The translations under genes were made by a program, and so were the position numbers. From contig NZ_FXYE01000002.1 of assembly GCF_900184935.1 (NCBI RefSeq), forward strand, positions 434,001-498,000: a DNA stretch of 64,000 nt, read 5' to 3'. The notes under the pieces were generated by a model that saw nothing but the letters and a program-made list of their open reading frames with translations, was not told the DNA's origin and did not search any database. The stretch comes from Actibacterium lipolyticum (GTDB taxonomy: Bacteria > Pseudomonadota > Alphaproteobacteria > Rhodobacterales > Rhodobacteraceae). Positions 18,558 through 26,570 of this stretch are shown piece by piece (position 1 is the stretch's first letter; each line of letters starts with the position of its first letter).

Positions 18558-18824
18558 TTAACCGGCGTTTGCTGCGATAATCTGCGCCACGGACACCGCG
18601 TCAGTGATCGTGTCGACGGAATAGATTTGCATAATCCCTTGGTTCGCTGCGGCAAGCCCGACCATATCGGCGTTACGGGATCCGGTGACCGAATTTTCCA
18701 GCAGAATACCGGTCGAATGTGCCAGCGTTTGATAAAGCGTTCCCATCGCCATGGCCGGAGCTTCGGCGACGACCTTCACGTTTGTCGAGGTGACGGCCTC
18801 AAGAATACCTGCGTTAACTGTCAT
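18558..18824 (-). CDS. RebB-family R-body protein
   Basis: 88 residues. Follows the RebB ('killing trait') family through most of its length: start MTVNAGILEAVTSTNVKVVA, then APAMAMGTLYQTLAHSTG, a run rich in N/A/Q, and QGIMQIYSVDTITDAVS. RebB-type proteins polymerise into R-bodies, coiled protein ribbons that unroll suddenly; first known from Caedibacter. No cysteines. AAGGAGAGAG directly upstream gives a strong ribosome site. Last gene of the seven-gene cluster. Family assignment is by pattern recognition; R-body formation is inferred. Confidence 0.85.
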   Translation of the reverse strand: MTVNAGILEAVTSTNVKVVAEAPAMAMGTLYQTLAHSTGILLENSVTGSRNADMVGLAAANQGIMQIYSVDTITDAVSVAQIIAANAG

Positions 18825-18908
18825 AACTCTCTCCTTGGTTGGGTTGTGGTTGCTGCCTTATGGGCAGCGTCTATCAACTGACGCGACTGTCGGCCGCTCC
18901 AGCCAATT

Positions 18909-19199
18909 CTAGCTGAGGTTGTTGGCTGCAATCAGCGCATCGATCTGACGAAGCTGATCACTGGGCTGCCCCAAGATGCGCGTCACACACTGGGTGGCTG
19001 TCGCCAGCCCGGCCATATAAGTCTGGCTAAGCTGTGCGACCCCCGCCTCTAACGCGCGCGATTGCGACTGAGCCGAAGAAATCATCAAGCTTGCAATCGC
19101 AAAGCTGGGTGAGGTCGACACAACAAGATCCGAAGTCATCGTGGGGCTTTCCATTGCATCCGATGCTTGATCCGTGGCGGTTTTATCTGTGTTGGACAC
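18909..19199 (-). CDS. Divergent RebB-like protein
   Basis: 96 residues from a GTG start at 19199, chosen because AAGGAG stands eight bases upstream; an ATG further upstream would run into the neighbouring gene. The core (SPSFAIASLMISSAQSQSRA, then a segment ending TQCVTRILG) has the length and small-residue helix pattern of the RebB family, but the VTxTN motif is degraded to VVSTS. One cysteine. Its leader shares an 11-mer with that of the downstream rebB-like gene (19207-19217 and 18830-18840), suggesting duplication. Moderately sure of the family. Confidence 0.6.
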   Translation of the reverse strand: MSNTDKTATDQASDAMESPTMTSDLVVSTSPSFAIASLMISSAQSQSRALEAGVAQLSQTYMAGLATATQCVTRILGQPSDQLRQIDALIAANNLS

Positions 19200-19215
19200 G
19201 TCTGTTTCTCCTTGG

Positions 19216-19692
19216 TTATGGGGATGTAAGCCGCTTGCGGGCCAGTGCGATTTTTTGCCGGCGACCAAGAGATACCTTCATTTCCTCGATCAATTTTTCC
19301 GCGAAAGCTTCGTCATCGATTTCGGCCGTTTGCTGTGTGTCGATCGAATTGGCTTCGATGAATTGCTGCAAGGCGACCAAAACGGGATTGATGGTCGCCA
19401 TGACCTCTTTGACGCATCGCTTTGAAACTTGGTCGATCAACCAGTCTTGGTCGAACGCATCGATTGCGGCTGCCACCTCTTCCTCCATCGCTTCGACCTC
19501 AATTTCTTCTGCAACGGCAATCGCGGCTTCCTCAGCAGCAAGCGTTTCTTCTGAAAGCTTCGCGGTGATTTGGTCGGAGTCTTCTATCAGCCCTTCGGCG
19601 TAGCCTTTGATCGCGCTGATAACTTCAATCGTTTTGCGCCGCTGGCTTTCCAAGGTCGCTAGGATTTCATTGCTTTCCGACAGTTTTGACAT
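19216..19692 (-). CDS. Acidic coiled-coil protein of the Reb cluster
   Basis: 158 residues, not recognised. Almost entirely helical in character, with long Glu/Ala-rich stretches (TLAAEEAAIAVAEEIEVEAM) and a basic C-terminus (LGRRQKIALARKRLTSP). No signal peptide, membrane helix or catalytic motif. One cysteine (SKRCVKEVM). Placed 16 bases before the next Reb-like gene and 23 bases after the membrane protein gene, so clearly part of the same transcript. It could be a scaffold or regulator of R-body assembly; that is inference from position only. Confidence 0.7.
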   Translation of the reverse strand: MSKLSESNEILATLESQRRKTIEVISAIKGYAEGLIEDSDQITAKLSEETLAAEEAAIAVAEEIEVEAMEEEVAAAIDAFDQDWLIDQVSKRCVKEVMATINPVLVALQQFIEANSIDTQQTAEIDDEAFAEKLIEEMKVSLGRRQKIALARKRLTSP

Positions 19693-19715
19693 GGCATCAT
19701 CCTGACGCGGTTGCG

Positions 19716-20621
19716 CTATACGTTGTCTGCGGGGTCCGGCTGGAAATCCGGCACCCAGACATTCACCCAGTAATTCGTCACCAAACCTGCAGCGACCAAG
19801 CCGCCGCCAACGACGATCGTCGCGTGATCCTCAGATGCTTCGCCAAAGACCAAAACAACGCTTCCGATGGTGACCAGCGTCGCAACGACCACCTTTTTCG
19901 CCGTCGGTGCCCAGTCGGGCACGTCGGCACCCAAATCGGCGACGTTCGCGCTCCACAGGCCCAATGTCGACAGCACCTGATACGCCGTGAACGCGGAAAT
20001 GCTTGCCGACTGAAAGTTCAGCTGAGCTTCGATTTGCTGCTGAGTGGCGACCGGAAGGTTTTCAAATTTGACTTCGGTCTTGTGGGTTCGAAATTCCGGC
20101 TCCCCGGTCGGCGAGGCCCTGAGGGTGACATTAAGCTTTACGACATCCGTGTCGGGAATGCGGATTTGCAGCAACCCCGTGGCGCTTGTCGCCGTGATTA
20201 AATCCGTCAGCATCGCATAGGGCATGTAACGCGAATTGACGTAGGTTTCGCTTTTTCCACCGCCTGCGTCGACCGTTTGAACAAGATAAACAAACACGCC
20301 CAGTTGGTTTGCGCCCCCTTCGGCACACAGCGCCTTGAACCCCTTCTTGCCAACGACTTCGACTTCGCGAAAGTTAGGGGTGAACCCCGAAATGGGCGTC
20401 TGCAGCTGAACAATTGTGCCCAAGCTGGGGTCATCTGACTGACCGCGCCCCAAGCGCAGATAGTGCTCATCGCTTGCGCGCGAATTATCCGACACGAACC
20501 TTTCTTGCAGCTGTTGGGTATAGAAAAAATCGGACCATTGGTTCAGTCCGGGACTGCCCAGGTGCACGGCCGGTTTGAACTGATTGGAATACGCGGCAGC
20601 ATCTCTATTGTGTTTCGACAT
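19716..20621 (-). CDS. Unrecognised protein with C-terminal membrane helix pair, Reb cluster
   Basis: 301 residues, largest product of the cluster and not recognised. Residues 1-230 look soluble and mixed alpha/beta with no signal peptide; two hydrophobic stretches follow (KVVVATLVTIGSVVLVFG and a second beginning ATIVVGGGLVAAGLV), and the protein ends with DPADNV. This is the layout of a tail-anchored or membrane-inserting effector, or of a membrane receptor. Its ATG shares one base with the stop of the upstream gene (TAATG), and GGAG lies eight bases before it, so translation is coupled. Confidence 0.75.
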   Translation of the reverse strand: MSKHNRDAAAYSNQFKPAVHLGSPGLNQWSDFFYTQQLQERFVSDNSRASDEHYLRLGRGQSDDPSLGTIVQLQTPISGFTPNFREVEVVGKKGFKALCAEGGANQLGVFVYLVQTVDAGGGKSETYVNSRYMPYAMLTDLITATSATGLLQIRIPDTDVVKLNVTLRASPTGEPEFRTHKTEVKFENLPVATQQQIEAQLNFQSASISAFTAYQVLSTLGLWSANVADLGADVPDWAPTAKKVVVATLVTIGSVVLVFGEASEDHATIVVGGGLVAAGLVTNYWVNVWVPDFQPDPADNV

Positions 20622-21040
20622 TAGATATCTCCGTTAAATTTGTGTGCGGTTTCAGCAATGGTCGAATGAAAGTTCGCAAGGCTGGTCATCGCGCTTTCCA
20701 CAGCCTTCAAACCCACGTCCGAAGGGGGCTGTTGTGCCAAGGTGTCATCGACCGACGGGCCATGTGTTGGACTGCCCAACGGGGCGGGCGTTTCCGGCAG
20801 GCTGGCGCCGCCTGAAATGGCTTTTTCCAGCGCCTTGGCCAATGCCACCAACAAGATCTGTTCTGCGCCTTGCACGAAGCTGCGCGCATCTTCCAGTGCC
20901 ATGACCAGCGTCTGTTCATAGAACGGCTTGACGAAAGACACCGTCTGCTGCGTTCCGGGGTCAAGCACCTCGGCGTTGATAAACTTGACCGACTTTTCGG
21001 TGTCCGTCTGCGCGTCTGGGCCATTGGTTGGTGCTGTCAT
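20621..21040 (-). CDS. Unrecognised small protein of the Reb cluster
   Basis: 139 residues. Central helix-rich segment (PFYEQTLVMALEDARSFVQG then AEQILLVALAKALEKAISGG), a Pro/Ser-rich linker, and a second short helix (GLKAVESAMTSLANFHSTIAE). No signal peptide, cysteine or known motif. I chose the second of two adjacent ATGs (21040) since AGGAGG is only two bases from the first (21043). It lies between a RebB-like gene and the membrane protein gene, whose start it overlaps. Role unknown; perhaps a structural or assembly partner. Confidence 0.72.
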   Translation of the reverse strand: MTAPTNGPDAQTDTEKSVKFINAEVLDPGTQQTVSFVKPFYEQTLVMALEDARSFVQGAEQILLVALAKALEKAISGGASLPETPAPLGSPTHGPSVDDTLAQQPPSDVGLKAVESAMTSLANFHSTIAETAHKFNGDI

Positions 21041-21087
21041 CATTGCCTCCTACCTGTCGCAAATTCGGTTCTTCCGCGCCTTGGGGA

Positions 21088-21309
21088 TCACTTCGAAATG
21101 ATCTTGATGGCTTGCGCGACAATCGTGGGGTTCAGGGCATTCAGATTGCCTTGGTTCGCGTTCGCATTACTGATTGCAATGCCCGCCGCCTGTGCCGCGA
21201 TCTGATAGAGCGTGCCCATAGCCTGAGCAGGCGACTCTCCGATGACCGTGACGTTGGTCTGGGTGACCTCATCTGTGACCTGCGGATTGACATCCGAATT
21301 GCCCGCCAT
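21088..21309 (-). CDS. RebB-family R-body protein, short
   Basis: 73 residues. Clear RebB-family sequence: VTDEVTQTNVTVIGESPAQA, MGTLYQIAAQAAGIAISNAN and a terminal AQAIKIISK. Closely parallels the gene at 18558-18824 over VTxTNVxV, xSPAxAMGTLYQ and the following helix, but is shorter at the C-terminus. First structural gene after the sigma factor gene. AAGGGG lies eight bases before the ATG. Likely one of two or more subunits needed for an R-body. Confidence 0.85.
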   Translation of the reverse strand: MAGNSDVNPQVTDEVTQTNVTVIGESPAQAMGTLYQIAAQAAGIAISNANANQGNLNALNPTIVAQAIKIISK

Positions 21310-21381
21310 CTGATCGCCCCTTGATTGTTCATCACTGTAAATGACGCAGTGCTTGGCCGATTGTGATGAATGAAGCTCAAA

Positions 21382-21930
21382 TTAATCGTCGATCCAGACC
21401 CGAAGCTTTCCACGCAGCGTCTTCACCTTCTGGCGCGCACAAGCCGGAGAAATATCCAGCTTCTGCCCAATTTCGCTGTACGAGAGGTCGTGGATAAATC
21501 GCAGATGAAACAGCTCCTGAATGTTTGGAGGCATCGTCGCGAGGTGGTCAAAAATATCGTTAAGAGTTCGTTTCGCAATATAGGTGCGCTCTGTATCGGG
21601 ACACACGCTGCACCATTTCGCATGTGCCCCATATTCCTGCAGTTCTTCGGACCTATCCATAACCCGGTTTCCAACCCGCCGATTACTGTCTTGATAAACT
21701 TGCAGTAATGAAACGAGCATCAGGCCGACGAAATTTTCGATCTCTCGTTCAAGGCTGAGATATTTCAAAACCTTCAACGTCGCCTGCGATGACAAATCCT
21801 CGGGGTCTTGCCCCCCGTCCCGCGTCAACCTTCGTGCGCGGCGCATCAGCAACGGATAATTGTCGGACCACTGATCTTGGAATTTTGCACGCGAAGAGAC
21901 GACAGTGCCAATGTTGAAACTATTGGACAT
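21382..21930 (-). CDS. Sigma-70 family (ECF-like) sigma factor heading the Reb cluster
   Basis: 182 residues. A region 2-like part (YPLLMRRARRLTRDGGQDPE and onward, residues 25-85) and a region 4 helix-turn-helix (HLATMPPNIQELFHLRFIHD then LSYSEIGQKLDISPACARQK, about 130-175) give the two-domain shape of an ECF-type sigma factor. It is the first gene of the Reb cluster, same strand, 72 bases ahead of the first RebB-like gene, so it is a good candidate for a dedicated activator of R-body genes. I recall that reb loci elsewhere are also controlled by a sigma factor. No anti-sigma factor gene is adjacent. Confidence 0.85.
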   Translation of the reverse strand: MSNSFNIGTVVSSRAKFQDQWSDNYPLLMRRARRLTRDGGQDPEDLSSQATLKVLKYLSLEREIENFVGLMLVSLLQVYQDSNRRVGNRVMDRSEELQEYGAHAKWCSVCPDTERTYIAKRTLNDIFDHLATMPPNIQELFHLRFIHDLSYSEIGQKLDISPACARQKVKTLRGKLRVWIDD

Positions 21931-21997
21931 AATTTTTCCCCGAAGAATAATTTTTTAAAAATCTCCTTGGGATTAAAGACGTAGACTCTCTGCATCC

Positions 21998-22011
21998 GTG
22001 ACGGGAGTCAC
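21998..22011. promoter_or_regulatory. Inverted repeat upstream of the sigma factor gene
   Basis: GTGAC-GGGA-GTCAC, a perfect 5-base-arm inverted repeat 68 bases upstream of the sigma factor ATG. The position fits an operator or promoter element; nothing shows which protein binds. Confidence 0.35.
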
Positions 22012-22229
22012 TGGCGAAAAATCAATTCATAGAAGAACGGCGCCAGCGATATCCAAATGTTTAAGCGCGGCGTGGGGAAGGCCCGTTAAACGGAATTTAG
22101 TAGTTATATTTCAACAGCATAAATCGCGACGTGGCTGTGGCCAAATCGCCGGATGCGGCGCGAAACACCGGAACATCCGCAATTCTTATAAAATTCAAAT
22201 TCCTCGGCGCCCAGCTGACCGAAAGTGTC

Positions 22230-22255
22230 ACCGTCAGCACTTAGGTGCCGACGGT
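22230..22255 (-). terminator. Hairpin past quiC, possible terminator
   Basis: 11-base arms ACCGTCAGCAC and GTGCCGACGGT with one mismatch and a TTAG loop, 75 bases beyond the quiC stop. There is no T run on the minus strand; the plus strand has TTTT after it, but no plus-strand gene precedes it. Confidence 0.4.
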
Positions 22256-22330
22256 TTTCACTCTCTTGTCCGCAATCCACCCCTCAAAGCGCTTCAGAAT
22301 ACGGTTAAGGGACAGCGCCCCTTGGTACCG

Positions 22331-24217
22331 TTATCTGCGCGGAACGCCCTTACCGCGCAGAAGGCGTTTTTGGGCCGCAATGCGGAAGGGTGCGTTGGGC
22401 GCACCATACCCGCTATATCCGTCGCGCCGCTCCAGTATTTCGAAGAACATCCCGCCCGCAAAAGGCCGCGAATACAGCTGGAAAAACTCGCCGTTCTCAT
22501 CCCGGTCATAAAGGATGTTGTGATGGCGCATCGCAGCCAGCTGTTCTTCTGGAAGATCGAACCGGGATTCCAGATCAGCATGATAGTTTGCCGGCATAGG
22601 AAGCGAAGCAAAGCCAAGCGCGGCCAGCGCATCGGCCGTAGCAAAGATATCATCCGTGGCGAATGCAACATGCTGAACCGGCGCCCCAAACGTTTCGGCA
22701 AGAAAGCTGCCCGCGAAGGTGCGGTGGCTTTCGGCCCCGTTCAGCGTGATCCGGAACGCCCCATCGCCCGCCTGAAGAGCCTGACTTCTGACCAGACCGT
22801 CAGGGTCGGTCACATCGAACATCCCTGCCTTTTCCATGTCGAACAACGATGTGTAGAACAGCGACCAGCTAAGCATTTCGTCATAGGTCATGGTCTGCGC
22901 GATGTGGTCGATCCGGGTCAGACCCGTTGTGGGACCGCTGGTCTCTACGGGTTCGAATTCAGCCGACCAAACCTCGGACAGGGCCTGTGTATCGTCAAGG
23001 AAATGCAAAACGCTGCCACCAAGGCCACGGATCGCCGGAATCTCAATTTGCCCCGGGCTTAGCGCCTGACTGAACGGTTCCCCACCAAGCGCCTTGGCCC
23101 GCGCCGTCGTGTCCGATGCAGACGTAACCGACAGCCCGATGTCATAGATGCTGGTCCCACGTGCAGCAAAGGTAGAAGCCGCCAGATCGCCCTGCTCTTC
23201 GTTGATAAGGATGCGAATGTCACCCTGTTGCCAAAGCGTCAGCACCTTGGAAACATGCCGCCCAACACGGGCAAATCCCAACCCTTGCAAAAGGGTCTCT
23301 AGCGTCCGCGCCTCTTCCCCACGCGAAGCGAATTCGATGAATTCCACGCCCTGCACATCGCCCCGTGGAGGGAACGGTGGCATATCAACGACGCAGTCAG
23401 GTTCGGCGCGGCGCACATCGTCCATCAGGCTGATCAATGACCGATACCCGTCACGTGCCACCCCTTTGGGGCTGCCGCCGCGGAACTGGTCGTTAAAAAT
23501 CTCAAGGCTGATTGGCCCGTTGTAGCCCGCCGCCATTACCGCACGTGTGAACCCGGTAACGTCAAGATCACCCTCGCCCGGCATGTTCCGGAAATGCCGC
23601 GACCAGTACAGAAGGTCCATCTCGATCTTGGGTGCGTCAGCAAGCTGAACAAAGAAAATTCGATCACCGGGAATCCGGCGGATGGTGTCGGGGTCGATGT
23701 CGCGCGCCAAGGTGTGGAAGCTGTCCACAATCAGCCCGATATTTGGGTGATCGGCACGGCGCACGACCTCCCACGCATCGCGGTGATCGTTGACATGACG
23801 CCCCCAGGCCAACGCTTCATACCCAACACGGATACCGCGTGCGGCCGCGATTTCACCCAGTTCGGCAAAATCGGCGGCGGCGCGGTCGATACCGCCCAGA
23901 CTTTCGGGATGAACCGAGGAACAAAACAATACCAGATCGGTTCCAAGTTCCTGCATCAGGTCGAATTTGCGCTGCGCCCGGTCAAACGCCTTGGCACGGA
24001 ACGCGCCGGGCAGGCCTTCGAAATCGCGGAACGGCTGAAACAGCGTAATCTCAAGCCCGTGGTCACGGATCATCCGGCCGACTTCGCGCGGGCTTCCTTC
24101 GTCCGCGATGAAATCTTGTTCAAATATCTCCACGCCACTAAAGCCCGCCGCGGCAATTGCCTCTAGCTTTTCGCGCAGGTTTCCGGGGACGGATACTGTG
24201 GCAATGGAGGTTTTCAT
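22331..24217 (-). CDS. quiC: 3-dehydroshikimate dehydratase, two-domain QuiC type
   Basis: 628 residues. The N-terminal half is a sugar-phosphate-isomerase-like TIM barrel; E134, D165, Q191 and E239 fall at the metal-ligand positions I recall for Pseudomonas QuiC1, in GYEALAWGRH, LIVDSFH, FVQLAD and SLEIFND. The C-terminal half resembles 4-hydroxyphenylpyruvate dioxygenase (RIDHIAQTM, VQHVAFATDDI, FFEILERRDGY). It dehydrates 3-dehydroshikimate to protocatechuate, an entry to the beta-ketoadipate pathway. It overlaps aroE by 4 bases and ends the minus-strand operon. Plain annotation as a dioxygenase would be misleading. Confidence 0.9.
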   Translation of the reverse strand: MKTSIATVSVPGNLREKLEAIAAAGFSGVEIFEQDFIADEGSPREVGRMIRDHGLEITLFQPFRDFEGLPGAFRAKAFDRAQRKFDLMQELGTDLVLFCSSVHPESLGGIDRAAADFAELGEIAAARGIRVGYEALAWGRHVNDHRDAWEVVRRADHPNIGLIVDSFHTLARDIDPDTIRRIPGDRIFFVQLADAPKIEMDLLYWSRHFRNMPGEGDLDVTGFTRAVMAAGYNGPISLEIFNDQFRGGSPKGVARDGYRSLISLMDDVRRAEPDCVVDMPPFPPRGDVQGVEFIEFASRGEEARTLETLLQGLGFARVGRHVSKVLTLWQQGDIRILINEEQGDLAASTFAARGTSIYDIGLSVTSASDTTARAKALGGEPFSQALSPGQIEIPAIRGLGGSVLHFLDDTQALSEVWSAEFEPVETSGPTTGLTRIDHIAQTMTYDEMLSWSLFYTSLFDMEKAGMFDVTDPDGLVRSQALQAGDGAFRITLNGAESHRTFAGSFLAETFGAPVQHVAFATDDIFATADALAALGFASLPMPANYHADLESRFDLPEEQLAAMRHHNILYDRDENGEFFQLYSRPFAGGMFFEILERRDGYSGYGAPNAPFRIAAQKRLLRGKGVPRR

Positions 24218-25065
24218 GATGTTTCCTTGCTCTGAAGAAGGTCATCGCGCAGCTGCGCCTCGTTCAGCGGAAGCCCCGTGAAAAAGTGCCACGCATGAAC
24301 GCCTTGGAAGAAGAATAGGTTCCACCCCGAGATGATGGAAAGATCTTCGGAAAACGCATCCTGCAAGAATTGCGTTTCGACAGGCGTATAGACGGCATCA
24401 AAGGCCCATTCGGCCCCCGCCATGGCAGCCCGTGGCAAAGGAGTTCCCTCATACCCGACCATGCCAACCGGTGTGCAGTTGATCAGCCCTGCCGCGCCTT
24501 CTGCGGCGCGGGTTGGGTCGTCATATGTGGTGACTTGCATATCTGGCGCCGCTAGGCGCAACGCCTCGGCCAGCACTTCGGCCTTGGCCATGTCGCGATC
24601 GACCAGCCGCAAATCTTTGGTGCCAAGCGCGACAAGGCCAAACGCAACCGCGCGCCCAACACCACCTGTCCCAATCATCAGAACGGGGCCGGTGTCGGCG
24701 TCTTGGCGCACACTTTTGTACGCCGCCACAAAGCCAGAATAGTCGGTGTTGTAACCAACTGGCCCGTCTTCTTCGAAAACCACGGTGTTGGCCGCGCCGA
24801 TGGCCCGGACCAAAGGATCGTCAATCCGAAGCGAGGGAACGACATGTTCCTTATAGGGATAAGTCACGTTAATCCCGCGATATCCGCCATTTTGACAGCG
24901 CGCGAAAACCTGTTCAAACGTTTCGCCCAACACTTTGGGAACCAACGGGTCATAGGTCACTGCGACGCCGTTCTGGTCGCCTGCAAGCCGGTGCAGCAAT
25001 GGCGACCGTGACCGGGCGATGTTATCGCCGATAAGGCCCAAACGCAGTTTTGTCGTGGCGGTCAT
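24214..25065 (-). CDS. Shikimate/quinate dehydrogenase, probably catabolic
   Basis: 283 residues of the AroE/QuiB family. Substrate serines in SRSPLLHRLAG, catalytic lysine K72 in NVTYPYKEH, the AANTV and NTDYSGF stretches, and a dinucleotide motif VLMIGTGGVGRAVAFGL. It interconverts shikimate (or quinate) and the 3-dehydro form. Sandwiched with 4-base overlaps between quiC and a TTT transporter permease gene, so it most likely oxidises imported shikimate or quinate rather than serving biosynthesis; the housekeeping aroE is expected elsewhere. NAD or NADP preference cannot be read with confidence. Confidence 0.88.
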   Translation of the reverse strand: MTATTKLRLGLIGDNIARSRSPLLHRLAGDQNGVAVTYDPLVPKVLGETFEQVFARCQNGGYRGINVTYPYKEHVVPSLRIDDPLVRAIGAANTVVFEEDGPVGYNTDYSGFVAAYKSVRQDADTGPVLMIGTGGVGRAVAFGLVALGTKDLRLVDRDMAKAEVLAEALRLAAPDMQVTTYDDPTRAAEGAAGLINCTPVGMVGYEGTPLPRAAMAGAEWAFDAVYTPVETQFLQDAFSEDLSIISGWNLFFFQGVHAWHFFTGLPLNEAQLRDDLLQSKETS

Positions 25066-26570
25066 CGTGGGCTTCTCCGAAGTAGGATTGATTTAGCACG
25101 GGTCCAGAGCGGCGTTTGCGACACAAAGATCAACACGACCGCAATCAAAAGAACCGTCGAAAGCGGGCTTGAAAACAGGCCTTCAAAGAAACGGCCCATA
25201 TCTTCGCGTTCCGAGATGATTGCACGTCTCCAGTTATCGTCCAACAGTCGGGACAGGATGACACCAAGGATCACAGGCCCCAAGGGATATCCGTAATGGC
25301 GCATGAAATAACCGAAAACGCCAAACCCAAGCATCCAGTAAACGTCGCTGATCGAATTGTTGACCGCATAGGCACCAACAATCGAAAGCAGCATGATCAT
25401 CGGAATCAGGACCGAACGCGGCATCTCGACGATTTTGGTGAAAAGCTTGATCCCGGTCAGGCCGAAGAACAGCATAAAGCAGTTCGCCGTCACAAGCGCG
25501 CCAACGATGAACCAGAACATATCCGGGTTATCCACCATCAGCATCGGGCCAGGGTTCAGACCGTGAATGAACAGCGCGCCAATCATAATCGCGGTCACCG
25601 CGTCACCCGGGATGCCAAGCGTCATCATCGGAATAAACGCACCACCAACGGCAGAGTTATTCGCGGTTTCCGGGGCGACAAGCCCCTCCATGGCCCCTTC
25701 GCCGAAGGGGCGGTCGGGGTTCTTGGTCACACGCTTGGCGTGGTCATAGGCCATCAGGGCCGCGATATCGCCCCCCGTGCCGGGAAGCGCGCCGATGATC
25801 ACACCGATTGTCGATGTCTGCATCGACAGCGGCAGGTGCTTACGCACCGTCGACATAGATGGAATGATGCGGCTGATCTTTTGGCGCACGGCTGTTTTAT
25901 CAACGTGATGAAGCTGCATCAGAGCCTCGGACACACCGAACATACCGATCATAACGGCGATAAAGGAAATACCGCCCTCCATGATTTGCAGATCAAAGGT
26001 GAAGCGTTCTGTGAAGGTCAGTGCGTCACGCCCGACCGCGCCGATAGCAATGCCCAAAGCGCCGGCAAAGATGCCTTTGACAAGGCTACCAGTCGAAAGC
26101 GACCCGACAAGCAAAATGCCCAACACAGCCAGCAGCATATAGTCGCGCGGTTGGAACTTAAGCGCGAAGTCCGAAACAAACGGCGCGGCCAGAGCAAGCA
26201 CGCCGATGCCGATAAACCCGCCGATAAAAGACATGACCGTGGTCACGCCGATTGCCGTGCCCGCCTCGCCACGTTTGGCCATTGGGTATCCGTCCATCGC
26301 CGTCGCAATCGCCGACGGTGCGCCGGGGATGTTCAACAAGATCGCCGTGCGCGAACCACCATAGACGCCACCCATATAGATGCCGATCATCAACGAAATG
26401 GCCGGGTACACATCCCATGAGAAGGTGAACGAAATCAGAATTGAAACGGCCATCGTCACGGACAGGCCCGGAATGGCCCCCACGTAAACACCAGCAAACG
26501 TACCAAGACCAACCAGCAAAAGCAGCTGTGGGTGCGAAAAGACGGTTAGGAAAGCAAGAAGGGTTTCCAT
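25062..26570 (-). CDS. Tripartite tricarboxylate transporter permease, TctA family
   Basis: 502 residues with about twelve membrane helices. Family marks are GTFAGVYVGAIPGLSVTMAV, MGGVYGGSRTAILLNIPGAP and the second half's GALPGTGGDIAALMAYDHAK and LGIPGDAVTAIMIGAL. The large membrane subunit of a sodium- or proton-driven, binding-protein-dependent importer. It overlaps aroE by 4 bases and the TctB gene by one base. Substrate is inferred from the operon to be shikimate, quinate or a related acid, not a tricarboxylate. Confidence 0.93.
   Translation of the reverse strand: METLLAFLTVFSHPQLLLLVGLGTFAGVYVGAIPGLSVTMAVSILISFTFSWDVYPAISLMIGIYMGGVYGGSRTAILLNIPGAPSAIATAMDGYPMAKRGEAGTAIGVTTVMSFIGGFIGIGVLALAAPFVSDFALKFQPRDYMLLAVLGILLVGSLSTGSLVKGIFAGALGIAIGAVGRDALTFTERFTFDLQIMEGGISFIAVMIGMFGVSEALMQLHHVDKTAVRQKISRIIPSMSTVRKHLPLSMQTSTIGVIIGALPGTGGDIAALMAYDHAKRVTKNPDRPFGEGAMEGLVAPETANNSAVGGAFIPMMTLGIPGDAVTAIMIGALFIHGLNPGPMLMVDNPDMFWFIVGALVTANCFMLFFGLTGIKLFTKIVEMPRSVLIPMIMLLSIVGAYAVNNSISDVYWMLGFGVFGYFMRHYGYPLGPVILGVILSRLLDDNWRRAIISEREDMGRFFEGLFSSPLSTVLLIAVVLIFVSQTPLWTRAKSILLRRSPR

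Larger units (their letters stand above)
21931..22330. other. 400-base spacer between quiC and the Reb sigma factor gene
   Basis: No gene supported. It should hold the promoter of the Reb cluster; a GTGAC/GTCAC inverted repeat lies at 21998-22011, and an imperfect long hairpin at 22230-22255 may end the quiC transcript. Open frames here on the plus strand have no recognisable protein. Confidence 0.5.

Noticed and set aside
21998-23062. Plus-strand frame spanning the quiC/Reb spacer
   Set aside because: Two thirds lie antisense to quiC; the rest has no homology I recognise.
24214-25065. Housekeeping biosynthetic aroE
   Set aside because: Tight overlaps with quiC and a TTT transporter gene favour a catabolic role; not excluded by sequence alone.
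25296-26420. Open frame antisense to the TctA gene
   Set aside because: Very rich in His, Arg, Asp and Gln, as expected from reverse complement of membrane-protein codons.
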